A stretch of DNA of 23,449 nt from Alistipes sp. CAG:268 (lineage in GTDB: Bacteria; Bacteroidota; Bacteroidia; Bacteroidales; Rikenellaceae). Shown one piece after another: positions 1 through 8,707 of this stretch; within the stretch, counting starts at the first letter, position 1, and the number at the start of each line of letters is the position of its first letter. Below the pieces are notes generated by a model. That model was not told the DNA's origin. It saw nothing but the letters and a program-made list of their open reading frames with translations, and ran no database searches. The translations under genes were made by a program, and so were the position numbers. The stretch is taken from NCBI GenBank assembly GCA_000434235.1, contig FR891971.1, positions 1-23,449 of the forward strand, written 5' to 3'.

Positions 1-1414
1 AGATCAGCAGGAAGTTCTCGTCCACGGCCGCATCCCACGTCTCGCCCTCGGCCAGGCGGGGATTCTTCAGCCGCTCGGGGAAGAAGTAGCTGAAGGGCAG
101 ATCCTTCACGTGCTCCTCCTTGAAGTGGCTTCCGGCCATCCGTTCGGCGCTGAAATTCTCGGACGTCGTCACGGTCAGCACATACTGTCCGCCCTCGGTG
201 CTTGCCGTTACGGTGAAGTCGTTCTCCTCGGGGAGCTCCTTCAGCCGGACGTTCCATGCCGGGTCGCCGTAGAAGGCCAGCACGTCGCGGTCGAAGAAAA
301 AGCCCAGCTCATCGATCGTAAGTTCACGTCCGGCCACTTCGGAGGCCTTCTCCAGATCCTCCTCGGCAAAACCATCGGGACCGTAGGGGAACGGCTTGCG
401 GCACAGTTCGGGGTCCCACGAGTCGATCTGGTGCAGCATGTCCTGCTGGTTGAGGTAGAAGGCCTCTGCGAGCGAGTAGCGTCCGGGGGTCGTGAGCCAG
501 TATTTCAGTCCGCCCCATCCGTTGCGCCCGTACCACGTCGGCACGACGTAGCCGGCCATTGCCGAGGCATGCGCGCTGTTCATCCAGGCGATGGCCATGC
601 TCTCGCGCGTGTTGTTCACGTTGCCGATCAGGCAGTTGCCGATCGGAAGGAAGACGCGGCGCTTGCCCGACTCCTTGAGCGCCTCGGGCCCCTCGGGGAA
701 GTCGGCGTAGAGGGCGCCGTCGCGGGCCCGCAGGTTGCCCACCGAGAAGGGCATCTCGAGGTTGCGCTCCGTGGCGTGCGAGGCCGTGGTGATCAGGTCG
801 GGGTCATAGGCCGCATAGAAGTCGCAGAAGCTCCGCAGCAGGTCGGGGCGTCCGTCTTCGAGCAGTCGTTCCGTGCGGTAGTGGCTTACCGAGTCGGCTC
901 CGGGCTTCTTTTCGCCGCAGATCCCCGCATTGCGGTCGTCCACATAGGCGAACGAGTCGAACCACTTGCCGCTGCCCACCTCGCGCAGCGTGCTCACGGC
1001 GCTCCGGATGACCAGCGGTTCGCGGGCGTCGCGGACCATGCGCAGCGCAGCCTCGGCGTCGTAACCCGTGATGACGCCCCAGAGGTAGTCGGCATAGATG
1101 TCGTCATCCACCTCGCGGCTCATGCGGTTCAGGGCGATGATGTAGGCGCGGCCGACCTGTTCGGGTTGCTCGACGAAGGCCACGTAGCGGGGTGCGGCTT
1201 CGCGCAGGGCGGGCAGTGCTTCGCTGACCGTATCGCGGTAGTGGATCACCCGGGCGCCCGGGTGGCTTTCGCAGAGGGCCTCGACGACGGAGTTCCATTG
1301 CGGATCGTCGGCGATGCCGGGACCGGCTACGACGGCGTAGTCCGATGCTTCGGGGGTTGCCGTGCATGCGCACATTGCACATGCGGCCAGCAGCGGGAGG
1401 AGAGTTTGTTTCAT
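1..1414 (-). CDS. Exported lipoprotein, possible clan CD (gingipain/caspase-like) fold; C-terminus cut by window edge
   Basis: 471 codons are visible from the ATG at 1414; the reading frame is still open at the left edge. The N-terminus is a signal peptide (MKQTLLPLLAACAMCAC) with several cysteines that could be lipidated (C12, C15 or C17). I do not recognise a named family. The body has a conserved-looking stretch with VDDDIYADYLWG near residues 102-113. It also has a His in ITTASHATE (H213) and a Cys after a hydrophobic strand in VFLPIGNC (C261), followed by an ESMAIAWMNSAHASAMAGY helix. That His then strand-Cys then helix order resembles clan CD cysteine peptidases such as C25 gingipains, but this is inference and the overall sequence is unlike gingipain. 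It lies 36 nt downstream of cardiolipin synthase and is probably cotranscribed with it. A cell-envelope location is likely. Confidence 0.75.
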   Translation of the reverse strand, partial: MKQTLLPLLAACAMCACTATPEASDYAVVAGPGIADDPQWNSVVEALCESHPGARVIHYRDTVSEALPALREAAPRYVAFVEQPEQVGRAYIIALNRMSREVDDDIYADYLWGVITGYDAEAALRMVRDAREPLVIRSAVSTLREVGSGKWFDSFAYVDDRNAGICGEKKPGADSVSHYRTERLLEDGRPDLLRSFCDFYAAYDPDLITTASHATERNLEMPFSVGNLRARDGALYADFPEGPEALKESGKRRVFLPIGNCLIGNVNNTRESMAIAWMNSAHASAMAGYVVPTWYGRNGWGGLKYWLTTPGRYSLAEAFYLNQQDMLHQIDSWDPELCRKPFPYGPDGFAEEDLEKASEVAGRELTIDELGFFFDRDVLAFYGDPAWNVRLKELPEENDFTVTASTEGGQYVLTVTTSENFSAERMAGSHFKEEHVKDLPFSYFFPERLKNPRLAEGETWDAAVDENFLLI

Positions 1415-1450
1415 GTTCGGGTTGTTTTTATCGGTTTGTATTTCGGTGTG

Positions 1451-2866
1451 TCACATCAGAGGCGAGAAGACCCGCATGAAGGATTCGGCCCAGCGCCTCC
1501 GGCGGGGGCGGCGGAACCACTCGCCGGGGGTCACCGCATGGCATCGGGCCGCGTCGTCGGAGAAGATCGCCGACATGCGGGAGGTGAACTCGGCGTCGTA
1601 TATGAAGGCGTTCACCTCGAAGTTGTGCTCGAAACTGCGGAAGTCCATGTTGGCCGATCCGATGACGGTCAGCCCGTCGTCGATGATCAGCAGCTTCGAG
1701 TGGAGGAACCCCGGTTCGTAGAAGAGAATCTTCACCCCGGCGCGCATCATGTCGTCGAGATAGGAGTGCGAGGCGAGGTCGATCAGTCTCGAGTCGGAGC
1801 GTGCGGGAAGCATCAGCCGCACGTCGATGCCTCCCAGCGCGGCGGTCTGCAGCGCCGTGTTGAGGACGTCCGACGGCAGGTAGTAGGGGGTCTGGATCCA
1901 TACCCTGCGGCGGGCGTTGGCCACGGCGTAGCTGTCGGCCTGCAGCAGCGCCCGCCACTTCCCGAGCGGCCCTCCGGCCACGATCTGCAGGATGTTGTCC
2001 GTGTAGCGTTGTGCTGCGGGGAAGTATTCCGAGCCCGAAACGTGCCGTTTGGTCGTGGCCGACCAGTCGCTCAGGAAGGCGACCTGCAGCCCTGCGACGC
2101 CGCTGCCCTCGATCCGGAAGTGGGTGTCGCGCCACGACCCCCACTCCGTGCCGCGCACGTAGCGGTCGGCGATGTTCATGCCGCCGATGAAACCCACGCG
2201 GCCGTCGATGACCACGATCTTGCGGTGGTTGCGGTAATTGACCTTGCTGGTGAAGCGCGGGAACTTCACGTGCAGGAAGGCGTGCACCTCGATCCCTTCG
2301 CGGCGCATCCCCTCGAAGAACGATTTGCGGACGCCGCTGCATCCCACGTCGTCGTAGAGGATCCGCACGTGCACCCCCTGCCGGGCCTTTTCCACGAGTG
2401 CGTCGCGCAGGCGCCGCCCCGTTTCGTCGTCGCAGAAGATGTAGTACTGCAGGTGGATGTGGTGCCGGGCCCGGGCGATCTCGCCGAGCAGAGCCTCCAT
2501 TTTGCTGCTTCCGTCGGTGTAGGGGGTGATGCGGCTGCCGTAGAGCGGCACGGCATGGCTCGTGGTGCGCAGCAGGCGGGCCAGCGGACGGTAGGCCTTC
2601 GGAATTTCCGGGCCTGCGGCGTGCTCGGCCTCCTCGAGCTGCAGGGTGATGCGTTTGCGCATCCGTCGCGAGATGATGCGCTGCTTGGAGAGGTTTTGCC
2701 CGAAGAAGAAGTAGAAGACCAGCCCCACGACGGGCGCCAGCACCAGCACGATGATCCACGGCAGGGTCTTCAGCGGGTTCCGGTTGTCGGTGATGATGAC
2801 CAGCACGATGCCGAGAATCGTCACCGAGTAGAGCACGAGGAACGTGTATGTGAGGATCTGCTGCAT
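1451..2866 (-). CDS. cls: Cardiolipin synthase (phospholipase D family)
   Basis: The 471-residue protein has the ClsA-type architecture: two N-terminal membrane segments (about residues 5-26 and 35-55), then two phospholipase D repeats. Each repeat carries an HxKxxxxD motif: HRKIVVID (H214, K216, D221) followed by a GG-x-N, and HSKLLIID (H389, K391, D396) followed by GSANMDFRS. Family knowledge: the enzyme condenses two phosphatidylglycerols into cardiolipin and glycerol at the inner membrane. Length is normal and both catalytic motifs are intact. It follows the DUF4837 gene by 57 nt and precedes a lipoprotein gene by 36 nt on the same strand, so all three probably share a transcript. Some PLD-family members use other phospholipid substrates, so the substrate is inferred. 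Confidence 0.95.
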   Translation of the reverse strand: MQQILTYTFLVLYSVTILGIVLVIITDNRNPLKTLPWIIVLVLAPVVGLVFYFFFGQNLSKQRIISRRMRKRITLQLEEAEHAAGPEIPKAYRPLARLLRTTSHAVPLYGSRITPYTDGSSKMEALLGEIARARHHIHLQYYIFCDDETGRRLRDALVEKARQGVHVRILYDDVGCSGVRKSFFEGMRREGIEVHAFLHVKFPRFTSKVNYRNHRKIVVIDGRVGFIGGMNIADRYVRGTEWGSWRDTHFRIEGSGVAGLQVAFLSDWSATTKRHVSGSEYFPAAQRYTDNILQIVAGGPLGKWRALLQADSYAVANARRRVWIQTPYYLPSDVLNTALQTAALGGIDVRLMLPARSDSRLIDLASHSYLDDMMRAGVKILFYEPGFLHSKLLIIDDGLTVIGSANMDFRSFEHNFEVNAFIYDAEFTSRMSAIFSDDAARCHAVTPGEWFRRPRRRRWAESFMRVFSPLM

Positions 2867-2923
2867 GGAATCGGGGCGGGGGTTGGCGCGGCGGGGTACG
2901 CTGCGGCAGCCACCGGCGGATGG

Positions 2924-3967
2924 TTACTCTTGGTCGGCGGCTCCGTCCCGGGCCTTCGCCGGCCTCTGGTCGGGGAAGGTGACGGTGTAGAGCAGGTGCT
3001 CGACCCCGCGCACGTAGTTGCGCTTGCGGGGCTTGTTCAGGTCGGGGGCGTAGACGTAGCAGTCGAGCGTGAAGACACGGTTGTTCTCCGTATCGACCGT
3101 GGTATAGCTGACGAACGGGCCGCCCATGAAATCACCCTTCACGTCCCAGAATCCGCGCAGTTCGCACCACAGGCGTCCTTCGAGGCGGAACATCCGGTAG
3201 CCGGGAGCGAAGGCGTCCGAGGTGGTCATGTACGAGCCGTCCGAAGGGCCGGGAATGCGTGCCGCAAAGCGGTTGCGTGCGGCGACGAGAGCCTCGGGCG
3301 TGAGCGATTCGGGACCTTCGTAGGGATAGGAGTAGACGAAGAAACCCTGGCTGGCGGTGGGGTATTCGTAGCGGGCCCAGAGGAAGTCCTCCTCCTGTTT
3401 GGCCAGCACGTAGCCCTTCGGCACCTTCATATCCACGCCGAAGATCCGTTCGACGGCGTCGCGGATGCCCGGGTTGTAAAACTTGTTGTTGGCTTCGATC
3501 GAGCGGTCGCGCTCGGCCTTTTCGAGCACCTGCACGAGTTTGTCGCGGTTGGCCGAGAGGTAATCGACGATGCTGCGGTCGTCGGGGCCCTGAAGCGTCA
3601 GCACGATTTGCGGCGAGGCCGTGAGATCGTATTCCACGCCGGTGGCGGCCTGTTCGAGCGAGGGATCGACCACGATCCGCAGGATGTTGCGGTGGTCGGC
3701 GATCATGCCCGTGTAGGAACTCTCCGTCACGCGGAGCACGTCGAAGAGTGGCTCGGTCTGGTTGAGGTAGGGCACCGGGGCAGTAAGAATCGAGCGGAGC
3801 GAGTCGCCCATTTCGCCCGTCCACTCCTGCTGCGGGCAGACGACGATCAGTTCGTAGGGACGTCCCTGTGCGTCCTTTTTGGCATCGGTCAGGGTGTGGA
3901 AGGCCTTGCAGCCGGAGAGCATGGCGGCCAGGAGAGCCGCGGCGGCAATGCGCTGAAGTGTTTTCAT
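2924..3967 (-). CDS. DUF4837 family lipoprotein
   Basis: This 347-residue lipoprotein is of a type found widely in Bacteroidota (DUF4837); its function is unknown. The start at 3967 (MKTLQRIAAAALLAAMLSGC) is chosen because it begins a clear lipoprotein signal peptide with lipobox LSGC (C20). The frame stays open further upstream, but that extension would bury the signal peptide. Recognisable family stretches are PYELIVVCPQQEW near the N-terminus, NILRIVVDPS in the middle, and FVSYTTVD...VFTLDCYVYAP near the C-terminus. The residues after C20 (KAFHTL) are not acidic, which argues against surface export and for the periplasmic face of a membrane. It is the first gene of a leftward unit with cls. 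Confidence 0.85.
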   Translation of the reverse strand: MKTLQRIAAAALLAAMLSGCKAFHTLTDAKKDAQGRPYELIVVCPQQEWTGEMGDSLRSILTAPVPYLNQTEPLFDVLRVTESSYTGMIADHRNILRIVVDPSLEQAATGVEYDLTASPQIVLTLQGPDDRSIVDYLSANRDKLVQVLEKAERDRSIEANNKFYNPGIRDAVERIFGVDMKVPKGYVLAKQEEDFLWARYEYPTASQGFFVYSYPYEGPESLTPEALVAARNRFAARIPGPSDGSYMTTSDAFAPGYRMFRLEGRLWCELRGFWDVKGDFMGGPFVSYTTVDTENNRVFTLDCYVYAPDLNKPRKRNYVRGVEHLLYTVTFPDQRPAKARDGAADQE

Positions 3968-4070
3968 GGTCCGTTTTCGCTTGGTGGAAGATGCGATGCG
4001 GGACGGTGTCGAAGAGACTCGGCGGAGTACCTCGGCCTGGCCCGATGGCGTGTTCCCGGGGTTAATCATA

Positions 4071-4078
4071 CAAATATA
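4071..4078 (-). promoter_or_regulatory. -7 element (TATATTTG) for the DUF4837-cls unit
   Basis: On the minus strand this is TATATTTG, an exact match to the Bacteroidota -7 consensus TAnnTTTG. It implies a leader of about 100 nt before the DUF4837 start. I see no TTTG at the expected -33 position, so only half of the promoter is supported. Confidence 0.5.
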
Positions 4079-4110
4079 CGCATATTTTTCGGAATCGTGC
4101 GGAAAATCAC

Positions 4111-4118
4111 TATTTTTG
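4111..4118 (+). promoter_or_regulatory. -7 element (TATTTTTG) for the polysaccharide deacetylase gene
   Basis: TATTTTTG matches TAnnTTTG. It ends only 6 nt before the ATG at 4125, so a transcript from it would be nearly leaderless. No good -33 TTTG is visible 19 nt upstream. Confidence 0.45.
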
Positions 4119-4124
4119 CAAGCC

Positions 4125-4733
4125 ATGCGTTTGAAACCACCGAAAATAATCCGGCGGCTCATGCCGGACTTGATCTGGGAGATCGACGATGCCGACGGGG
4201 TGTTCCTTACGTTCGACGACGGTCCCACGCCGGGTATCACCGAGTGGATTCTCTCGACGCTGGACAAGTATGATGCCAAGGCAACCTTCTTCGTGCTGGG
4301 TAAGAACGTCGAGATGTACCCCGACCTGTACCGGCGGATCCTCGATGCCGGACACCGGATCGGCAACCATACCTATTCGCACCAGAAGGGCTGGGGCATG
4401 AGCCTCGAACGTTATACGGAGGATGTCGATTTTGCCAACGACTTGATCCACAGTGAGCTGTTCCGTCCTCCCTATGCGCAGATCACCCCGGCGCAGGCCC
4501 GTTTTCTGGGCCAGCGCTACAAACTGGTGATGTGGGACATCATCTCGCGCGACTACAACCGCAAGCTCTCGCCCCGGACCTGCCTTCGCAACGTCACGAA
4601 GTATCTTGCCCCGGGAGCCATCGTCGTTTTCCACGACAGCGAGAAGGCTTTCCGCAACATGCGCTACGCCCTGCCGCGGACGCTCGAGAAGATCCGCCAG
4701 ATGGGGCTCCGGTGCAAGGCCATCGAACTCTGA
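4125..4733 (+). CDS. Polysaccharide deacetylase (NodB homology, carbohydrate esterase 4 family)
   Basis: The 202-residue protein carries all five NodB motifs: TFDDGP (D31, D32), HTYSH (H82 and H86, metal ligands), RPPY (R114), the W137-D138 region, and IVVFHDS (H170). Family knowledge: these metal-dependent enzymes remove N-acetyl groups from peptidoglycan or other N-acetylated glycans. The actual substrate cannot be read here. There is no signal peptide, so it is cytosolic or exported by an unrecognised route. The start at 4125 is preferred over M13 because, from memory, related Bacteroidota proteins share the RPP/KPP-x-x-I-R-R stretch before the first motif. It diverges from the DUF4837 unit and lies 128 nt upstream of efp. 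Confidence 0.9.
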   Translation: MRLKPPKIIRRLMPDLIWEIDDADGVFLTFDDGPTPGITEWILSTLDKYDAKATFFVLGKNVEMYPDLYRRILDAGHRIGNHTYSHQKGWGMSLERYTEDVDFANDLIHSELFRPPYAQITPAQARFLGQRYKLVMWDIISRDYNRKLSPRTCLRNVTKYLAPGAIVVFHDSEKAFRNMRYALPRTLEKIRQMGLRCKAIEL

Positions 4734-4819
4734 CCGGCGCCGTGCCGGTGTGCGGAGGCGCCGCATGTGGCCGTGTTGCGTGTAACCGGGTCGGAATAGG
4801 AATATTGGGAATTTTTTTC

Positions 4820-4827
4820 TAACTTTG
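4820..4827 (+). promoter_or_regulatory. -7 element (TAACTTTG) for efp
   Basis: TAACTTTG matches the Bacteroidota -7 consensus and lies 34 nt before the efp ATG. A TTGG at 4804 is too close to act as a normal -33 element, so the upstream half is unsupported. The stretch before the ATG is A-rich with no Shine-Dalgarno sequence, as is common in this phylum. Confidence 0.5.
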
Positions 4828-4861
4828 TGCCCGCGAAAATTCTTATAAAAACAATAACCTT

Positions 4862-5428
4862 ATGGCAACTACTGCAGATATCAAGATCGGCATGTGCATC
4901 GAGCTGGACGGCAAGACGTTCCAGATCGTCGATTTCCAGCATGTGAAGCCGGGCAAGGGCCCCGCTTTTGTGCGCACGAAACTCAAGAACCTCGAGAACG
5001 GCCGCGTGCTGGACAACACCTTCTCGGCCGGAGCGCGCATCGAGCCGGTGCGTGTCGAGCGCCGTCCCTACCAGTTCACCTACGAGGATGACCTGGGCAT
5101 GCACTTCATGCACACGGAGACCTTCGAGGAGATCAACATCGACAAGAACCTGATCAACAACTACGACCTGATGGCCGACGGCCAGATCGTCGAGGTGATG
5201 TTCCACACCGAGAAGGAGACCGTCCTTTCGGCCGAGCTTCCCCCGATCGTGGACATGGAGGTGACCTACACCGAGCCGGGCATCAAGGGCGATACGGCCT
5301 CGACCAACTCGCTCAAGCCGGCAACGGTCAATACCGGAGCCACGATCCGCGTACCGCTGTTCATCAACACGGGCGACAAGATCCGCGTCGATACCCGTAC
5401 GCGCGAGTACTACGAGCGTATCAAGTAG
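4862..5428 (+). CDS. efp: Elongation factor P
   Basis: The 188-residue protein is full length for EF-P and collinear with it: an N-terminal KOW-like domain, then two OB-fold domains ending in [18 protein letters not shown], which is the EF-P signature region. The loop VKPGKG contains K32, equivalent to the lysine that is modified in many bacteria (K34 in E. coli). Family knowledge: EF-P enters the ribosomal E site and restores peptide-bond formation when ribosomes stall on consecutive prolines. No EpmA or EpmB gene is nearby, so the modification state cannot be judged. It has its own -7 element and is followed by a strong terminator. Confidence 0.98.
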   Translation: MATTADIKIGMCIELDGKTFQIVDFQHVKPGKGPAFVRTKLKNLENGRVLDNTFSAGARIEPVRVERRPYQFTYEDDLGMHFMHTETFEEINIDKNLINNYDLMADGQIVEVMFHTEKETVLSAELPPIVDMEVTYTEPGIKGDTASTNSLKPATVNTGATIRVPLFINTGDKIRVDTRTREYYERIK

Positions 5429-5469
5429 TCGCGGCACGACAGCTTTTGGAACTTTAGGGTTCCGAAACA

Positions 5470-5503
5470 AAACACCCCGGACAACTGCATGTCCGGGGTG
5501 TTT
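5470..5503. terminator. Bidirectional intrinsic terminator between efp and argH
   Basis: A perfect 13-bp stem (AAACACCCCGGAC / GTCCGGGGTGTTT) encloses the 8-nt loop AACTGCAT. It lies between the convergent ends of efp (5428) and argH (5523). On the plus strand a T-rich tract follows (GCTTTTTG). On the minus strand the stem itself ends in T-residues followed by TGTTTCGG, so it can close the arginine operon as well. Confidence 0.9.
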
Positions 5504-5522
5504 CGCTTTTTGACAGGCGTGA

Positions 5523-6833
5523 TTACATGCCCGGGGTCTCGAACTCCCGCATGACGGTCTCCATCTTGCGGCGGATCTCCGCCGTGCAGAGGTTGCCGAT
5601 GCTCCCCTCGTGGGTGTGGTGCACCTCGCGCGTGGGGCGGTACTCTCCCTGCTGCACGGCCATGCCGACCCGGCGGTAGGCTTCGCGGAAAGGCACGCCC
5701 TGCAGCACGAGCCGGTTCACGTCCTCGACGGTGAACAGATAGTCGTACTTCCTCTCGTCGAGGATGCGGTCGTTCACCTTCAGGCGGGCCAGCATGAAGT
5801 CGGCCATGCGGAGCGTGCGGCGGATCTCCGCAGTCGCCGGGAAGAGAATGTCCTTCAGGAGCTGCAGGTCGCGGTGGTAGCCCACCGGGAGGTTCGTCGT
5901 CAGCAGGGCGATCTCGTTGGGCAGCGCCTGCAGGCGGTTGCAGCGGCCGCGCATGATCTCGAAGACGTCGGGGTTCTTCTTGTGGGGCATGATGCTTGAC
6001 CCGGTGGTCAGTTCGTCGGGCAGCGAGACGAAGCCGAAGTTCTGGCTCATGAACAGACAGAGGTCCATGGCCATGCGCCCGACGGTGGCTGCCACGGCGG
6101 CGATGGCTGCCGCTGCCGCGCGTTCGCTCTTTCCGCGGCTCATCTGCGCCGCCACGACGTTGTAGTGCAATGTCTCGAATCCCAACAGGTGCGTGGTCAT
6201 CGTGCGGTCGAGCGGGAACGAGGAGCCGTATCCGGCGGCCGATCCCAGCGGGTTCTGGTTGGCGATGTGCCACGCTGCGGCGAGCATCCGCATGTCGTCC
6301 ACCAGCGTTTCGGCATAGGCCCCGAACCAGAGTCCGAACGACGAGGGCATGGCGATCTGCAGGTGGGTGTATCCCGGCATCAGCACCTCGCGGTAGCGCT
6401 CGCTCTGCTCCTGCAGGCGGTCGAAGAGCGTGCGGACGTCGCGGGCGATGCCCTGCAGCTCGTCGCGCAGGAAGAGTTTCAGATCGACCAGTACCTGGTC
6501 GTTGCGCGAGCGTCCCGAGTGGATCTTCTTGCCTACGTCGCCCAGCCGGCGGGTGAGCAGCAGCTCGACCTCGGAGTGGACATCCTCCGTGTCGGGTTCG
6601 ATCTCGAAGCGCCCGGCCTCGATCTCCGCGGCGATTTCGTGCAGTCCGTCGGTGAGCCGCCGCAGCTCGTCGGCCGTCAGCAGGCCGATCTTCTCGAGCA
6701 TGGCGATGTGTGCCAGCGATCCCTCGACGTCGTAGCGCGCCAGCCGCAGGTCGAGTTCGCGGTCCTGGCCGACGGTGTACTCCTCGATCATCGTGTCGGG
6801 TTCAAATCCCTTGTCCCAAAGTTTTCCAGCCAT
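5523..6833 (-). CDS. argH: Argininosuccinate lyase
   Basis: The 436-residue protein belongs to the fumarase/aspartase superfamily. The superfamily signature GSSIMPHKKN lies at 278-287, the SGRSRNDQ motif at 106-113 and GYTHLQ at 154-159. Family knowledge: it splits argininosuccinate into arginine and fumarate, the last step of arginine synthesis, in the cytoplasm as a tetramer. It is slightly shorter than the E. coli enzyme (about 457 residues) but no motif is missing. Its start overlaps the end of the M20 deacylase gene by 32 nt, and it is the last gene of the arginine cluster before the terminator at 5470-5503. Confidence 0.97.
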   Translation of the reverse strand: MAGKLWDKGFEPDTMIEEYTVGQDRELDLRLARYDVEGSLAHIAMLEKIGLLTADELRRLTDGLHEIAAEIEAGRFEIEPDTEDVHSEVELLLTRRLGDVGKKIHSGRSRNDQVLVDLKLFLRDELQGIARDVRTLFDRLQEQSERYREVLMPGYTHLQIAMPSSFGLWFGAYAETLVDDMRMLAAAWHIANQNPLGSAAGYGSSFPLDRTMTTHLLGFETLHYNVVAAQMSRGKSERAAAAAIAAVAATVGRMAMDLCLFMSQNFGFVSLPDELTTGSSIMPHKKNPDVFEIMRGRCNRLQALPNEIALLTTNLPVGYHRDLQLLKDILFPATAEIRRTLRMADFMLARLKVNDRILDERKYDYLFTVEDVNRLVLQGVPFREAYRRVGMAVQQGEYRPTREVHHTHEGSIGNLCTAEIRRKMETVMREFETPGM

Positions 6834-7890
6834 ATTCTTTCGCTAAATGTTCGATGTAATCCATGTAGACGGCAATCCCGTCCTCGATCTCCGCCAGGCG
6901 GATGTATTCGTCGGCGGCGTGCGACCGCGATGACTCGCCCGGGCCCATCTTGAGGGCCGGGAAGGGCATCAGCGTGCGGTCGGAGGTCGTCGGCGAGACG
7001 AATGCGGTGCGTCCCGTGGCCCGCGCGGCCCGCATCAGGGGATGGTGGTCGTCGAGTGCGACGGCCCGGATGCGCGTCGAGCGGGGTACAGCCTCGGAGC
7101 GGATCGCCGCACGGAGCAGCTCGACCGTCTCCTCGTTGGTGTAGGCGTCGGTGGTCCGGATGTCCACGACGAACCGGCAGGTGTCGGGCACGACGTTGTG
7201 CTGCGTGCCGGCCTCGATCTGCGTCACGGCCAGGCCGATCGGTCCCAGCAGCGCAGATTCACGCTCGAAGCGGAAGCCGCGCAGCCGTGCAATGTCCTCC
7301 AGTGCGATGTAGAGGGCGTTGATCCCCTCGCCGCGCGCCGCATGGCCGCTCCGGCCGTGTGCCGTGCAGTCGAGGACCACGAGGCCACGCTCTCCGGCGG
7401 CGGCCTGCATCCCGGTGGGTTCGCCCACCACGGCCAGGTCGATGCGCCCCAGTTCAGGCAGCAGGGCCCGGATGCCGTGCTCGCCCATGCACTCCTCCTC
7501 GGCCGTGAGGGCCAGCAGGAGGTTGAAGGGCAACTCCCGCGTGCGCAGGGCGAGAAACGCCTCCGTGAGCGCCACGACCGAGGCCCCGGCGTCGTTGCTG
7601 CCCAGTCCGTAGAGGCGGTCGCCCTCGATTGCCGGCATATAGGGGTCGCGCGTCCACGAGGCTGCAGGCCGCACCGTGTCGTGGTGCGAGTTGAGCAGCA
7701 GCGTGGGCCGCGCCGGGTCGAACCCTTCGCTGCGTGCCCAGATGTTGTTGTGGAGCCGTTCGGGACGGGCGCCCCGCTCCGTGAGGAAAGCGTGGAGCAG
7801 ATCCCCCGTCCGTGCTTCGTCGCGCGAAGGCGAGGGAGTGGCGATCAGTCGGCGCAGCAGCCCGACGGCTTCCGAGGTTCGTGTCTGCAT
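6802..7890 (-). CDS. argE: M20 family deacylase, probable N-acyl-citrulline/ornithine deacylase of arginine synthesis
   Basis: The 362-residue protein has M20 zinc-peptidase motifs: SHHDTV (H69, D71), GSNDAG (D100, bridging ligand), EEE (131-133, catalytic Glu and ligand), and the dimerisation-domain stretch GRSGHAARGEGINA. Family knowledge: ArgE, DapE and carboxypeptidase G2 share these motifs. In Bacteroides-type pathways the ArgE homolog removes succinyl from N-succinylcitrulline rather than acetyl from acetylornithine. The pathway role here follows from its place between argB and argH and from the linked succinylornithine-type transcarbamylase. It starts 46 nt after argB and overlaps argH by 32 nt, which suggests translational coupling. 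Confidence 0.9.
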   Translation of the reverse strand: MQTRTSEAVGLLRRLIATPSPSRDEARTGDLLHAFLTERGARPERLHNNIWARSEGFDPARPTLLLNSHHDTVRPAASWTRDPYMPAIEGDRLYGLGSNDAGASVVALTEAFLALRTRELPFNLLLALTAEEECMGEHGIRALLPELGRIDLAVVGEPTGMQAAAGERGLVVLDCTAHGRSGHAARGEGINALYIALEDIARLRGFRFERESALLGPIGLAVTQIEAGTQHNVVPDTCRFVVDIRTTDAYTNEETVELLRAAIRSEAVPRSTRIRAVALDDHHPLMRAARATGRTAFVSPTTSDRTLMPFPALKMGPGESSRSHAADEYIRLAEIEDGIAVYMDYIEHLAKEYGWKTLGQGI

Positions 7891-7936
7891 CTCTGTCGTG
7901 TGTTCCTGTCGTGCGCGGGGCGCGGCCCCGCGGATG

Positions 7937-8707
7937 TTATCGGATGACGGTTCCCGAACCGTCGCCGAGCCCTTCCGAACTGCGGATCGTGACGCTCCGC
8001 ACCCCCTGCCCGACGGCCTTCAGGGCATTCTCGATCTTCGGGATCATTCCCCGGCTCACCGTTCCGTCGGCCTTGAGGGGCGGATAGCTCTCCGCCGTGA
8101 TCTCGGCAATGACCGACTGCTCGTCGTCCGGGTCGCGCAGCACGCCGCGTTTCTCGAAGCAGTAGACCAGGTCGGTCGGGGCGAGGCGTGCGGCGCCGAG
8201 CGCCACGGCCGAGGCGACGCTGTCGGCATTGCAGTTGAGCAGCGTCCCGCAGCCGTCGTGCATGATGGCCGGGAAGACGGGCGTGAGCTCCGTCTCCAGC
8301 AGGCGGCCCAGCAGGTCGGAATCGACCCGTTCGATGTCGCCGACGAATCCGAAGTCGATCGGTTCGGGCGAACGGAGGCGGGCCGTGACGATGTTCCCGT
8401 CGGCACCCGAGAGGCCGATGGCGTTGCAGCCGGCGGCCTGCAGTCCGGCGACGATCTGCTTGTTCACCAGCCCGGCGTAGACCATCGTCACCACGTCGAG
8501 CATTCCCTTGTCCGTGATGCGGCGCCCCTCGACCATGCGGACCTTCAGTTCGAGCCGCTCGGCCAGCCGTGTGGCGAGTTTGCCGCCGCCGTGAACGAGG
8601 ATCTTTCGGCCCGGAAGCGATGCGAACTCCCCGAGAAAGCGTTTCAACGCGGCGGCATCGTCGATGACGTTGCCGCCGATCTTCACGACCGTGATCCCCT
8701 CCTTCAT
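7937..8707 (-). CDS. argB: N-acylglutamate kinase (acetyl/succinylglutamate kinase)
   Basis: The 256-residue protein of the amino acid kinase family has the phosphate-binding stretch VVKIGGNVI at the N-terminus, LVHGGGK, and the later ITDKGMLDVV and LNCNADSVAS segments typical of ArgB. It phosphorylates the gamma-carboxyl of N-acylglutamate, the second step of the pathway. There is no N-terminal helix extension of the kind found in arginine-inhibited hexameric ArgB, so it resembles the short, arginine-insensitive type; this is inference from length. The ATG at 8707 is chosen because it forms an ATGA overlap with the argF' stop. In this pathway the substrate is expected to be N-succinylglutamate. 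Confidence 0.95.
   Translation of the reverse strand: MKEGITVVKIGGNVIDDAAALKRFLGEFASLPGRKILVHGGGKLATRLAERLELKVRMVEGRRITDKGMLDVVTMVYAGLVNKQIVAGLQAAGCNAIGLSGADGNIVTARLRSPEPIDFGFVGDIERVDSDLLGRLLETELTPVFPAIMHDGCGTLLNCNADSVASAVALGAARLAPTDLVYCFEKRGVLRDPDDEQSVIAEITAESYPPLKADGTVSRGMIPKIENALKAVGQGVRSVTIRSSEGLGDGSGTVIR

Noticed and set aside
110..4273. Very long plus-strand open frame (1387 codons)
   Set aside because: It lies antisense to three recognisable minus-strand genes. The product is rich in Val, Gly, His and Arg with no domain, as expected from the mirror frame of high-GC codons.
3968..4366. Upstream in-frame extension of the DUF4837 gene
   Set aside because: It would place a clear lipoprotein signal peptide inside the protein and would run across the divergent promoter and the deacetylase gene.
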